A stretch of DNA of 64,000 bases, from NCBI GenBank assembly GCA_030068075.1, contig CM057824.1, positions 125,230,414-125,294,413 on the forward strand, in the 5' to 3' direction. A program made the position numbers and the translations under genes. This DNA is from Paguma larvata (lineage: Eukaryota; Chordata; Mammalia; Carnivora; Viverridae). Shown piece after piece: positions 1 through 11,706 of the stretch (positions are counted from its first letter, which is position 1; the number at the start of each line of letters is the position of its first letter). Below the pieces are notes generated by a model that ran no database searches, was not told the origin of the DNA, and saw only the letters and a program-made list of their open reading frames with translations.

Positions 1-179
1 CAAATTACATCTGCTTGAAAACATCTCAAATGTCTTCCATATTTAGATTGTTGGACAAAACCTATAAATTTCTTAATATTCATCAAAATGTAATTCAATA
101 TTCCTCATTTATGAGCATTTCTAAACCTTGATGAAGTTTCAGAATACATATATGAAATCTATTCAGTTGGATTCTCTGT

Positions 180-2125
180 TTTTATCCATTCTTTTATTCA
201 CTTGTTCAGTCATTCACCACATGTTTATAGAACACCTTGTGAGTACCTGGCACTGTTTTGAGAGCTAGGGATACCATAGCAAACAAGATAACAGGGTCCC
301 TGCTCTAATAAGGTACATTTTAGTTTGGTGAGCTGTGTGTGTATGTTGTGTTTGGGGACATGTGTGTAAACAAAATGAGAAAGAAAATTTCAAAGAATAG
401 GTGCTATGAAGGAAATAAAACTATGTTATATGAGAGGATTATATACTACGGTTAGGGTTAGGGGAAGGTTGGCTCATTTAGATGGAGTGGGCTCCAAAGA
501 CCTCCTCTATCAGGTAAGGTATATGTTCTGAATTTTTGACTTGAATGCTAAGATATAATGTATGTGAAGATTCGGAGGCAGTTTTCTAAGCAAAAAGAAC
601 AGCAAGAACAAAATAATTAAACTTAGAATTAGTTTGAGTTATGCACAGGAAGACGAAGTCAATGTAGCTGGAGCTGAGTGAAAGCAGGGACAGTTTTAGA
701 TGAGCTCAGAGATGTAGACTGGAGCCAGATAAGGAAGAGCTTTATAGACCATGCGTGGTGGTCATGGAAATGTGCTACTCAGATCTTTTGCTGTGGGACC
801 CTTCTTTACTGACAACCCCAACTACTGAATCCACTGTTGTGTCTGAATAGAAGCCATGCTCTCTGCCAATGACTAAAACAGTGTGGGTACCATTTGAGTC
901 CATCTGGGAGGGTATAGGGCTCCTCAAGTGAAAAACTTTGGCTCAAGGACTGTCTACCAATCTGGCTAAAGCTGTCTTCCTCTCTTTTCACAGGTGTCAA
1001 ACTTGCACTGTAGTCTGAAGACTTTCCTTATCCATTTATTCCTTCTCTACTTTATCCTTCACAGACATTTCCCCCAATAATCTTTGGTGTGTCTCTTCCT
1101 TTCTTAGTCTCTACTTCTCAGAGGACTGGAATGAACATACAATAGTAAAAGAACACATTGTGAAGGCATTGTAAAAATTTTAACCAAGGGGAGTGATGTG
1201 TTCTGAATTCCACTTTTCAGAGATCTTTCTAGCTTGCATTGGAGAATGGTTTTTATGGAGGAAAGAATGGAAGGAAGAAAACCAATTAGGTGATTATTAT
1301 GGTAGTCTAGGCAAGAAAAGTTGTTGTTATTGCCGTTTTCGTTTATTTGTTTGTTTGTCTAAAGCAGGAATAATTTACATGGAGAAATTAGGGGTTTTAG
1401 ATAATGCTTTGGAGTTTGAACCAAGAGGATATGCTAATAAATCGTTGTGAAAAATGAGAGAAATAAGGAATTTTGAATGTTTCTTAGGCTTGTTTCTTTC
1501 CCCTTCCCGTCCCTTCCCTTCCCTTCCCTTCCCTTCCCTTTCCTTCCTTGCATCTAGAGTTATGGCAAGGTTGTCTATTACTACAACAGGGAAGACTGGA
1601 CAAGAAACCTTTTTGTTTTTTTTTAGTAGAGCATAGAGAATTAATGATTCAGTTTTGGATATATTGGTTTCCAGTATCTATTGTACATTTAAGTGATGAT
1701 ATCAAATACACGATCGGTTGTTTAAGCACAACAGATAAGATGTCATAGCTAAAGATACAATTATGAAAAGCAAAGTCATGAGACTGGATGAGATCACTTA
1801 GGAAGAGAGAGTACATTGAGTAGAGCACTAGGAACAAGCCTCGGGAAGACTCAATATTTAGAGAGACAGGAAAAAAAGCAAAGCCAAGAAAGGAAACTCT
1901 GAGAAAGAAAGAAAGCAAGAAGAATGCTCAGTTAGAGAAATCAGGAAAAGATAATGTTTCATTGTATTGAAATCATCACTTGTGTCAAATAGAGTTGAAA
2001 GTAATGTAAGAAGAAAGAAAAGTGACCAGTGAATTTGGCCACACAGAGGTCAACACTGATTGTGACTACTGTTTTAATGGAGTACTGGGGACAGAAGTCC
2101 TGTTGAAAGGGGTTAAAAAGAGAAT
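180..2125 (-). mobile_element. Antisense L2 (LINE/CR1-type) remnant, about 1.9 kb
   Basis: The left end has the typical reversed L2 3' end (cattcacc...tttatagaacacctt, tacctggcactgtt). Further landmarks occur in the right order: a 'ggagctgagtg...gagatgtagactggagccagat' block near 670-730, 'gagtgatgtgttctg' near 1190, 'gtagtctaggcaaga' near 1305, and 'catgagactggatgagatcac' near 1777. The minus-strand frame at 1649-1918 keeps reverse-transcriptase remnants such as SSRGLFLVLYSMYSLFL and DLIQSH, with the catalytic Asp pair lost. Positions 780-1100 do not fit the element and may be an insertion. It is inactive. Confidence 0.72.
1500..1550 (+). repeat. (TTCCC)n simple repeat
   Basis: A run of CCTTC/TTCCC pentamers (ccttcccttcccttccc...) inside the antisense L2. 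Confidence 0.9.
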
Positions 2126-2269
2126 GGACATAAGACATACAGATCAATATAATAGAATTGAGAGTCAGAAATAAACATATATTTATGACCCATAATTATG
2201 GCCATGCATTTATTATCAATTGATTTTAAACAAGGGTACCAAGAAAATACAATAGGAAAATAATAGTTT

Positions 2270-3420
2270 TTTTTTTACCAAATAAGTCTTGGGAAAACTG
2301 GATATCCACATTCAAAAAAAAGAAGTTGGACTCCTGGTATACTCCATAAAAAAACTAGTAGACCATGCACCAAAATTTAAGAACTACAAACTCTTAGAGG
2401 AAACCAAATTTATAAACTCTTAGAAGAAAACACAGGAGTAAATCTTTGTAATCTTTGGTTAAGCAATAGATTTTTTTAATAAAATACTGAAAGTTCAAAT
2501 GAAAAAATTGATTAATTGGGCTACATCAAATTATAAACATTTGAACTACAAACCTTACCACCAAAAAAATGAAAATACAATCCACAGAATGGAAGAAAAT
2601 ATATCATATTGCAAATCATATATCTGATAAGTTACATGTATCTAGAACATATTTGAGACAGCTTAAGAGCAATAATAAAAAATAAATAAATAACCCAAGG
2701 TGCTTGCGTGGCTCAGTTGGTTAAGCGTCTGACTCTTGATTTTGGCTCAGGTCACGATCTCATGGTTCCTGAGATCAAGGCCCATGTCAGGCTCTGCGCT
2801 GACAGCACGGAGCCTGCTTGGGATTCTCTCACTCCCTCTCTCTCTGCCCCTCCCTTGCTCTCTCTCAAAAATAGATAAACTTAAAAAAAATAACCCAATT
2901 ATAAAGTGGGAAAAATATTTGAATAAACATTTCTTTAAAGAAGATATACAAATGGCTCATAACATGAAAGATTCCCAACATCATTCGTTATCAGGGAAGT
3001 ACAAATCAAAGCCATATTGAGATTCCACTTCACACCCATTAGGATGGCTAGTAACAAAAAGACAGTAACAAGTGTGGGCAAGCATGTGCAGATATTGGAA
3101 CGTTCACACTTTGCTAGTTAGGGTGTAAAATGATCAACTGCTTTGGGAAGCAGGTTGCTAATTTCTCAAAACATCAGATAGTTACCATATTCCCAAGAGA
3201 AAAGCAAGAATATTTCGTTCTTTCCACACAAAAACTCACACAAAAATATTTATAGCGACATTATTTACAATAGCCAGAAAGCGGAAACAACTCAAATGTC
3301 TACCAACTGATGAAAGGAAAAATAAAATGTAGCTTATCTATAAAGTGGAATCTTAGTTGGCAATAAAAAGAAATGAAGTACTGATATTTGTTACAACACA
3401 CGACATACTGTTCTTCGTGT
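2270..3420 (+). mobile_element. Old L1 fragment, 3' part of ORF2, split by a SINE
   Basis: Decayed L1 ORF2 text is visible: near 2930 'ttctttaaagaagatatacaaatggc' (FFKEDIQMA), near 3240 'atttatagcgacattatttacaatagcc' and near 3290 'caactcaaatgtctaccaactgatg', the well-known end of mammalian L1 ORF2. Many stops and frameshifts. A SINE sits at 2699-2890 with an 'aataacccaa' duplication on both sides, so the L1 is the older element. Confidence 0.75.
2699..2890 (+). mobile_element. CAN-type SINE (tRNA-Lys-derived)
   Basis: tRNA-like head (ggctcagttggttaagcgtctgac, ggctcaggtcacgatctcatgg), then gctgacagcacggagcctgcttgg, a CT-rich body and an A-rich tail. It is flanked by the target-site duplication aataacccaa and inserted in an old L1. 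Confidence 0.93.
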
Positions 3421-3658
3421 ACTATATGTGTGATCTTTCTGAGCTTCCGTTTCCTCTATTAACATAGGAGTAATAATTTTCTTTTTGTTTTTTTTTTCAT
3501 ACAACTTCTGGGCAAAATTATTGAGGGAGAAAACAGATATTTGAAGTCCTCCCTAAAACACCAAGTAATTCTATGTCTAGAAGAAGAATGTGTTGACTAT
3601 TTTAAGAAAAAAATTTAATAGAAAAAAAAAAAAACACATGATAACAGAGGATGCTTAC

Positions 3659-3808
3659 CTTTTCCTCGGAAAGGGCTTTGATGTATTTTTTACCCACTTT
3701 TTTCTTCATTGTCCAGGAAATAGCTCTCATTCTTTTCCCTAAACCTCCTCCATTAATTGAAGTTTTATGTTGTTCTCCGTTTTCATTTATGGGTTCCCCT
3801 TCATATAT
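3659..3808 (-). CDS. SAMSN1: SAMSN1 coding exon 3 (residues 44-93 of the short isoform)
   Basis: SAMSN1 is a cytoplasmic/nuclear adaptor of B cells, mast cells and other haematopoietic cells with a SLY region, an SH3 and a SAM domain. This 150-nt exon reads without a stop on the minus strand and encodes 50 residues beginning IYEGEP and ending ALSEEK. It contains GGGLGKRMRAISWTMKKK followed by VGKKYIKALSEEK, the lysine-rich part of the SLY region thought to serve as nuclear localisation signal; the human protein has nearly the same residues. The acceptor is ...ctag before 3808 and the donor is AAG|gtaagc at 3658. Both joins are phase 0, matching exon 2. The start of the exon (IYEGEPINEN) differs most from the human sequence as I remember it (AHEGDPTNGS). 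The next exon, which should begin with acidic residues, is not found in 1-3658, so it lies outside the window. Confidence 0.92.
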
Positions 3809-5224
3809 CTAGTTAGGATTGTTTATAAAAGATAGAATAATAAAAAAATAGAAACCATTGATTTGAAAACACTATTCGAGAGAAGATTCCAAATTTGTGA
3901 ACTTCATATACATCTTATACAGCAGCTTCCAAAATTTCAACCTGGACATAATTCATATTTTTAAAGTTGTCCAAGCCTGGTTACACGTGTTACAAACTCA
4001 GATAATCAAACTTGTGATGTCAAAGGACTTGAGCTTCACATCTAAAATTTTTTAAAAATAATTTTAGCTATTCTTTAAGTAGCTGTACGGTAAGGCTACT
4101 TCAGCTTTACCCATTTTGAGATGCAAAGAAAAAGAGAATTAAATATCAGGCATAATGAGGGATTAAGTCTATAGAGATGGGAGATACTTTATTGGAGGCT
4201 TCAGAAAGGGTATAGTGAGCATTAAAATATCATCTTGATCCTTACAGAAATTGAAATAGTAATTTTAAAAAAGTTTTGGAGTTAAGTAAATCCACTGAGA
4301 AAGTGCAATTTTTTTTATCTTTCAGGTAAGTATCCCGTACATATTTCCACATTATCAAGCAATGGTATATATGAACTTGGTCCAGCCATTAGTACAAAGA
4401 TCTTCATGTCATTAACATGTAATTTATTCTTCTAAGTATTTAACATTACCTGATAATATATTTGTTTATTTGATTGATTATTTCCTGCATCTCTATGAGG
4501 TATGCTCGATGAGACTAGAGATTTTGCATTTTTTTATTCTGAATCTCTAGAACACTCCCAGGAACATAATTGACAATATTTTTCGAATAAGTGAAACTTC
4601 TCATGTAGAACTTTGGAGTAATTTTTTTTTCCTGAAGGACATACTTGGGTCCTATGTCCTTAATATCTCAGATTGGCAAGACAGGACCCTTTAAGCTCAT
4701 CTAGTCTAGCACTGCCCACCATCCTCAGTGTGTGTACCGCCAGATAGTTCTTGAATGTAGAGAAATCGGGGGAAACTTCTCTTTAGTGATCATGAATATT
4801 TTAATATGAAGGTTTAACCACAAAATTAACATCATTATTAATCAATATTATGTTTTGCTTCATAAATATGAATGGACAGCCAATTTAAGTCCTTAGTGAA
4901 CTTTATTAATTTCTACATTCGAGGTTATAAAGAGTCTTTGCTTGATTCAAAAGCCCTGAATAATATGTAATTTGGAAACCTTTAAATTTTTAAAGTTAGC
5001 CCTTTCTTCTCTCTTCTCTCTACTAAAACTCTACCTTCTTAGTAAAGTTACAAACTAAAAAAATAATAAATAAATAAGAAAGTATATTATTTTATTACCA
5101 CCAGTGTTAAATTACCATTGTCTGAGCTTAACAAAGTATCACAAATATTTGTAATTTTAGGTTTTTTCTATCATTCTTTACAGAAGTTTCATAGAAATTT
5201 CTACCTCAGCATATTTTATGTTCT

Positions 5225-5420
5225 CTTTCATACCTGGATCACAACTTTATTAGGTATTTATTTACAGTTGTTGCTTTTCTAAGATCTGTCTCTCCCTCTA
5301 GACTTAGGCTTCATGAATTAGGAATCTTCATCGGTTATTGCAGCGGTAATTTCTGAGTGCCTACTGGAAACCTTGTCATAGAGTGGGTGCTCAATAAATA
5401 CTTGTTAAATGAATGAATGC
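5225..5420 (+). mobile_element. L2 3' end fragment
   Basis: Ends in the typical L2 signature 'gtgggtgctcaataaatac' then 'ttgttaaatgaatgaatg', preceded by 'gtgcctactgg'. Confidence 0.6.
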
Positions 5421-6119
5421 TGAATTGCTGAAAAATGTGTGAACTGCCTTTGCAGGTTCACTAAATTCTTTCACAAATTACTAAGCCACCATTCCTAACC
5501 AATGAACCTGAATGAGTCTGAACTACTTTTACAGGTTAACTCTAGAATTATAAAGTAAATAATAGTAGAATATATCTATGTGTGATTATGGAAAGTTAGA
5601 AGTTCATATAAGATTATAATTGGAAATGAAATATAGGATTTCTCATACAAGCCTGTGTATATAAATACATAGATGGATAAAAGGGGATATATGTAATATA
5701 TATATGCATAAAAGGGGATATATTATACACATGTGCATATATGTATACTAATGGCTATATTTACAAAGTGATAATAGATGCCATTCTTTTTTCATTTCTT
5801 TTGTTTAGAATTTCCATTACTGAAATAAAAGTTTTTAAAAATATTATAAGTATATATACACATAGGAATCTGTAAAGTATGTTGAGATATTAAATATGAT
5901 AATGGAAAAATTCCTTACAAAAAACAAAAAGTAAACATATATTAATGAGAATGAATAACTAAGAAATACATAAGCTCCAAAATCTACTGATCTAATGTAT
6001 CACATTTGGAATTGCTGAACAGATTCAATGATAAACATGTATTTTTAACTTTCTCAATGTATATCCTTCCTTCCTACCATTTTATTAGTTGTTATACCTT
6101 TCATTAATCACTTATCACA

Positions 6120-6320
6120 GTTGACCTATAGTTTGTGAGATAGTATAACAGAATGACAAACTCGAAGTCAGACAAGATGTTGAGTTCTGCCTTTGTCATT
6201 TATTAACTATGTAATTTAGAAGGAATTTTCCTCAATGAAATGTATTTCTTCAATGGTAAAATAGTAATACTAATAGTTCCTACATAATAGGTAGGTAAAG
6301 TGTTTAGTGTTGTGTTTATA
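6120..6320 (+). mobile_element. MIR SINE fragment
   Basis: Decayed MIR order: 'gttctgcctttgtcatttattaactatg', then 'caatggtaaaatagtaatactaatagttcctac'. Borders are approximate. Confidence 0.6.
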
Positions 6321-6900
6321 TGATGATAAGTGTTCAATTAAATGTAGATATTATTATACTATTACTGTTATCATTGTATGGACCTAATTTTATGGGGAGC
6401 TTTTCTCACGCTACATCTAAAGTGCTCTTGATTTGCACAAGTGTATGTAATGGTCACCTATCAGACATTTTAGTGTTTATGGTAGAAATGAGAGTACAAT
6501 TGATCAACTATATGTTCTTATTGACAAACTTACAACTAAGCCATTAAATTATGCAATTAAATTAAAGCAATTACAATTTACATACAATTTAAGTATACAT
6601 TGTTTTATGGTGGAAATGCTTAGAAAACTTGAGATTATCTGTGTTACATTAAATTGTAACTCTCTTCATAAGTACATGTTCTGCTTTTCCTAGCACATTC
6701 AGTTTCTTAGATTGCTTTTTACTTTTAATGCCCAGCATGGTATTAGGTACTAAATTATTGTTTATTCATTTATCACAAAAATATAGGCAAGACTGTAATT
6801 TTTAAATATACTTATTTTTCTTACTGTACTTTGCAAAACTGATACTGGCTTCATAATTTTTCATAATGTGTTTGCATAACAATTATAATAAAATACTAAC

Positions 6901-6972
6901 CTCAGTTGAATCATCTGGTTTTGAAATGGAATTATTCCGAAAACGATCAAAATTCCCAAAACTACTGCTGCG
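6901..6972 (-). CDS. SAMSN1: SAMSN1 coding exon 2 (residues 20-43 of the short isoform)
   Basis: A 72-nt exon on the minus strand encoding 24 residues, RSSSFGNFDRFRNN followed by SISKPDDSTE. The acceptor is tttatag before 6972 and the donor is GAG|gttagt below 6901. It is phase 0 at both ends, so it can be skipped or joined to different upstream exons without a frame change. The RSSSF motif is shared with the paralogue SASH3/SLY1, where the third serine (S27) is a reported phosphorylation and 14-3-3 docking site; the equivalent here would be S23 (inference by analogy). It differs from human SAMSN1 by about one residue (I for L), as far as I recall that protein. The donor gttagt is weaker than the gtaagn donors of the other SAMSN1 exons. 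Confidence 0.93.
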
Positions 6973-8138
6973 CTATAAAATAGGAAAGAGAAAGGAAAGG
7001 ACATTTAGGATTTGTTACTTCCGGTGATAAAATTGCTAAATATATTCGATTACAGGTTCAATAAGTATCAGTATGTTGCAAATATAGAATTGAAAAAGCC
7101 CTCCTCTCTGGAATATCTAATGTCACTGAAGGTATAACTATTATTAGCATTATAATATCTACGGTTGATAAAATGCCTTCATATGTTTTATGCTATAGTG
7201 TTAAGCACCTTGGAGAAAGTCTATTAGATTATTTTCAATTGATAGTGTTACTTCTGCTCTTGGGAATGGCAGCTAGAGAATCTATGAATTCTAAGCTGAG
7301 CCTTCCTGAAGGGAGCCAAACACAAACTTATTTCCATGAGGGAACGGCAAGAATTATGAGCCAACCAACTAATAAATAAATAACAACGACTAAACAAACA
7401 GACACAGACATCTGAGTAGATCTACCAGTATGCCTCATAAAGATCATGTTTGTAAAAAAACCAAAACTGAACACAAATGCATTTATAACTGATAACTTGG
7501 TCGTTTGAGACTCTCCGCTTGGTGTCAGAAAGAGAAGGCGTGCATATAGACCTGTCCATAAATTGAGAGCAGCATTTAGGCGTGCACAGGCTAAGCCTGG
7601 GAGTAAAACAGACCTTGTCCGCATTCAACATGGACTATGATGAGACCTCCGGGGCAATTTCATTCACTGGTTTGGGGAAAAATCTCAATATGTTAATAGA
7701 AGACTTGTTCCCTTGGATACTTTTTGGCTACAAAACAAGATTTTTATCCTCATGTAACTTATTCTAGGCAGGTAATTATAAATAATCCCTGATACGTTAC
7801 AAAGTAAATTATTCTCCTAAATACATATTCAACAATCTTTAGACTCATTGAGCAAAACATTGATGTGTCTTTACTACCTGTTTCCTTTTATCCATTGTTT
7901 GGAATGGTGGCTCTCTGATATTATGCCCTTCATGTACCCGTAAATCCTAAGAATATGTTCTATCTCAAGAACTTAATTTCATTCCAAGCTTATAATATTT
8001 TCAAAACTAGCTGGTGGTACTGCAGAACAACCTGGTGATTTGAAAAGTTAACAATGGGAGTCTGGAATTGATAAAACCTTGTATCGTCCTTTCAGAAGTC
8101 ACAGTCCAGATTAGTTCAAGTCAGCTTCAAAGGCTCTT

Positions 8139-8157
8139 CGTTCTTCTAAGCACTCTT
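8139..8157 (+). repeat. Target-site duplication, left copy (L1)
   Basis: cgttcttctaagcactctt, identical over 19 bp to 9198-9216; the two copies bracket the inverted L1 insertion. Confidence 0.95.
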
Positions 8158-8452
8158 TTTTTTAAGAATAGTTTATTTTCAAATTGGTTTACATATAACA
8201 CCCAGTGTTCATCCCAACACGTGCCCTCTTTAAGGCCCGTCACCCCCTCTCACCCCCTCCCTTACCCCCCTCACCCTCAGTTTGTTCTTAGTCTTTGAGA
8301 GTCTCTTATGTTTTATCTCCCTCCCTCTCTGTGTCTTTTTTTCCTTTCCCCTCTTCCCCTCCCCCTGGTTTTTGCTTAGTCTCACAAAGTCCACCTATTG
8401 GTGGAAACATGGTATCTGTTTTTTTCCTGACTGGCTTATTTCACTTAACATA
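8158..8452 (-). mobile_element. L1 3' end (minus-strand half of a twin-primed L1)
   Basis: Begins with a T run (poly-A on the minus strand), then the carnivore L1 3' end in reverse: 'tggtttacatataacacccagtg', 'catcccaac', a C-rich tract, and 'ctggcttatttcacttaaca'. It meets the oppositely oriented half near 8452. Confidence 0.88.
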
Positions 8453-9197
8453 GAATGAAACTAGACCACTTCCTTACACAACTCACAAAAATAAACTCTA
8501 AATGGATGAAGGATCTGAATGTGAGACAGGAAACCATCAAAATCCTAGAGGAGAAAGCAGAAAAAAACCTCTTTGACCTGAGCTGCAGCAATTTCCTATG
8601 TGACACATCTCCAAAAGGCGAGGGAGTTTAAAGCAAAAATGAACTATTGGGACCTCATCAAGATAAAAAGCTTCTGCACGGCAAAGGAGACAACCAACAA
8701 AACTAATAGACAACCGACGGAATGGGAAAGGATAATTGCAAATGACATATCGGATAAAGGACTAGTATCTAAAATATATAAAGAACTTACCAAACTCTAC
8801 ACCCGAAAAACAAATAATCCAGTGAAGAAATGGGCGGAAGATATGAATAGACACTTCTCCAAAGAGGACATTCAGATGGCCAACAGACACATGAAATGAT
8901 GCTCAAAGTCACTCATCATCAGGGAAACACAAATCAAAACCATACTGAGATACCACCTTACACCGGTTCGAGTGGCTAAAATGAATAAATCAGGAAACTA
9001 TAGATACTGGCGGGGATGTGGAGAAGCAGGCACCCTCTTGCACTGTTGGTGGGAATGCAAACTGGTGCAGCCACTCTGGAAAATGGTGTGGAGGTTCCTC
9101 AAAAAAATGAAAATAGAGCTACCCTATAACCAACCCAGCAATAGCCCTGCTAGGAATCTACCGAAGAGACATAGGAATGCTGATGCACAGGGGCACA
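8453..9197 (+). mobile_element. L1 ORF2 C-terminal part (inverted half of a twin-primed L1)
   Basis: Reads on the plus strand as L1 ORF2 protein: [72 protein letters not shown], with few stops, so the copy is fairly young. It ends abruptly at the 19-bp target duplication. Together with 8158-8452 this is a 5'-inverted insertion, a known result of twin priming. A few hundred bases of L1 between the two halves are missing. Not functional. Confidence 0.9.
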
Positions 9198-9216
9198 CGT
9201 TCTTCTAAGCACTCTT
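9198..9216 (+). repeat. Target-site duplication, right copy (L1)
   Basis: Identical to 8139-8157; marks the right edge of the L1 insertion. Confidence 0.95.
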
Positions 9217-10549
9217 AGACTTATGTTTCCCCACGAGCTATCTTTAAAACTCCTTGTTTCCCTTTTAAATGAGCTGAAAATAAAAAGATCCTGACGTGTG
9301 ACAAGGGGTTAGCTTGATAGACAGTGTGATACATAATCTTGCTCCGAGGATGATGGCTGTGTTAGACACAATTAACGCCTTTTGCTGACTCGCCACTCCT
9401 GCTGAACCAGCCCTTCGGCTTGTGGCAAGAAGAGAGAAAGAGAAGGGCTGAGACTGAGAACCACACTGGAAAATACAGTCTTCTCATGCAGGGCTGACTA
9501 ACCTAGAATGACTTCCCAGAGCATTAATCACTTCAACCTGCCTAGTAGGCATTTCCATGAGGCTATCATTGCCCAGAGATCACAAAAGGGACTTGAGTGT
9601 ATTGTTGTCCCGCTTATAAACAATCCAAACACAGAGAAGTCTGTTACTCTTTTATATACTTGAAACATTCTGAGGGCCTATTGGAGCCTATGCCTGGGGC
9701 AATTTTGTAGCCTGCATCTAGCCTGTCCTGCCTATTAAATATTAATGAGGGTTACAGCATGATTTCCACCACTGGATAATGGGTCCTGTTGCCCAGGAGG
9801 GCATAGAATAGGCTCACTTCAGCATTTCTCAACACTATCTTCTGCCATTAAGTAATCAATAGTCACCACCTTTTAAAATTAATTCTCCCCTCATTATATC
9901 AATAAAGAGAAGCAGATTTAGAAGTAGTGGCTTAAGAAGACTCCAGACTATTACTTTGGGTTTTGTCAGTCATCTCAGTGCGAATCACTTGGCGGCTTTA
10001 AGCTGAAGGAGTGTAATAATAATCCATGATAAGACACCGTTAAGAAGCAAATCAAAGCATTTAAAATGCTGTTTTTAAAATTTCATTATTCTCTAGTCTA
10101 AAAGTTAGTGACTTTCTGAGGTGCTTTCGTGATGTATAGGTTACGGCTTATGAGGAAAAGGGCTAATGTCTACTATGAGGTATGCACAATGAACAAATTT
10201 ATAATTTCTACTCCTATTAAGTTTCTAATGAAAAGGTGAATCATGTGGAAGCAAGCTGGCTTCCTAGATAATAGTCCTTGATAAATGAGAATGTGTTTGA
10301 ATATCAATAATTTTGCACTGCATAATCATAATGGATTAGATTTAGCAAATATTATTTTGTGACACAAGCTCCCATCAAGACGGAGCTATTATTTAAATGA
10401 ATAGCTATCAATGGGAAAAGTAACTTAAGTAAAAATGCAATTCATATTTTAGATAAGTATTTGTTTCTGTTGACATTAGATCATATTTGGTCTTTAATTC
10501 TACTCTCTCTCTATGTATGCAGCTTTTCCTCGTGCAGTTAGATATGCAT

Positions 10550-11040
10550 CTGTAAAGTGGCACAACATTTGTGGAGGGCAATTTGGCAAAACTAGCAAAA
10601 TGACATACCCATTTGCCCTTTGACCCAGCAATTCCATTCCTAAACATCTATACCAGTGATACTCTTAGCTATAAACTGATTTACACATCCACATTCATTG
10701 TAAAATTTCTATATGATAAAAATGCTGTAAACCCTAAAGTTCATCAGGAGAGGACTGTTTGAATAATTTATGATAAATGCAAAGAATAAAATGATGCGAC
10801 TGTAAGAAGTTGAAATGTATGTCTTTATACCGCTATGGAATGATCTCCAGGATATAATGTAAGTGAAAAAAGCCAAATGTATGCAGAGAAAAGGGTTTGA
10901 ATATATGCTTGGGTTTTAACACAGGCAAATACATATTTTCTTTCATAGAGAAATGGGGCAAAATGAATATACGTTGTTTTGTAGATTTGACTTTAAAACC
11001 ATGTAACTTTTACCTATTTTTAGCAGAATAAAATAAAATA
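10550..11040 (+). mobile_element. Old L1 3' end fragment (L1M-like)
   Basis: Contains 'tttgacccagcaattccattcctaa' and later 'ggaatgatctccaggatataatgtaagtgaaaaaagcc', typical of old L1 3' regions. Heavily decayed; family assignment is approximate. Confidence 0.65.
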
Positions 11041-11060
11041 AAAACAACCCTGAGGGGGCA

Positions 11061-11302
11061 GGGAGGAAACCTGGGTGGCTCAGTCAGTCAAGTGTCAGAC
11101 TCTTGATTTCAGCTCAGATCATGAGCTCACAGCTCTTGCGAGTTTAAGTCTTGCATCAGGCTCTGCACTGGCAGCAGGGAGCCTCCTCGGGATTCTCTCT
11201 CCCTGTCTCTCTACCCCTCCCCTACTTGTGTTCTTTCTTTCTTTCTCTCTCTCTCTCACTCTCTCTAAAAAATAAATGAATAAACATTAAAAAAAAAAAA
11301 AA
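11061..11302 (+). mobile_element. CAN-type SINE
   Basis: Head 'acctgggtggctcagtcagtcaag', 'agctcagatcatgagctcac', CT-rich body, and tail 'aataaatgaataaacattaaaa' with a poly-A run. Immediately followed by a second SINE on the same strand. Confidence 0.9.
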
Positions 11303-11314
11303 GAAACCAATCCC

Positions 11315-11519
11315 AGGGTGCCTGGGTGACACAGTCTGTTGTGCATCTGACTCTTCATTTTGGCTCAGGTAATGATCTCATGGTCAGGCTCCGCACTAAC
11401 AGTGTGGAACCTACTTAGGATTCTCTCTCTCCTTCTCTCTCTGCCTTTCTCATGCTCATGTGCATGCTCTCTCTTTCACATACAAAATAAATAAAAAAAG
11501 AAAATAATAAATAAAAAAC
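11315..11519 (+). mobile_element. CAN-type SINE (second of a tandem pair)
   Basis: Head 'gggtgcctgggtgacacagtctg', 'ggctcaggtaatgatctcatgg', CT-rich body, A-rich tail. It has a short internal deletion between the 'ctcatgg' and 'tcaggctcc' parts. Confidence 0.88.
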
Positions 11520-11706
11520 ATGACTGGCCATCATTTAATAATTAAGCGGGTGATAGATACATGAGGTAGATTGATAGAGTAGAAATAGAGTAGAATGAGG
11601 TAGAGTAAAAATACTCTACTTTTACATATTCTTGAAGTTTTTGCTAGTAAAATGTTGGGCTAAAAGAAAAAAGAGAGAGAGATGCACCTATAATATATCT
11701 AAAAAA
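11514..11706 (+). repeat. Direct repeat copy 1 (about 190 bp)
   Basis: Starts at 'aaaaaacatgactggccat' and ends at 'gatgcacctataatatatct'. It matches 12881-13041 at roughly 85-90% by eye but carries extra 'tagagtagaa'-like units near 11575-11620. Confidence 0.85.

Larger units (their letters stand above)
1..3658 (-). other. SAMSN1 intron 3 (partial), repeat-filled
   Basis: Downstream flank of exon 3. Positions 180-2125 are an antisense L2 and 2270-3420 an old L1 interrupted by a SINE. The first 180 bases and 3430-3650 show nothing beyond AT-rich sequence and A/T runs. No further SAMSN1 exon is present. Confidence 0.7.
3809..6900 (-). other. SAMSN1 intron 2
   Basis: AT-rich intron. An L2 3' end lies at about 5225-5420, a MIR at about 6120-6320, and a short duplicated 'ataaaaggggatatat' motif at about 5679 and 5709. 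In 3809-5220 and 6330-6900 I see no gene or clear repeat apart from a possible weak MIR-like trace near 4660-4760. Confidence 0.6.

Noticed and set aside
1..3658. SAMSN1 exon 4 (acidic DEEDGE region)
   Set aside because: Searched the minus strand by eye for the expected acidic exon and found none; it must lie left of the window.
8600..8899. 99-codon plus-strand frame, looks protein-coding
   Set aside because: It is L1 ORF2 inside the twin-primed insertion, not a host gene.
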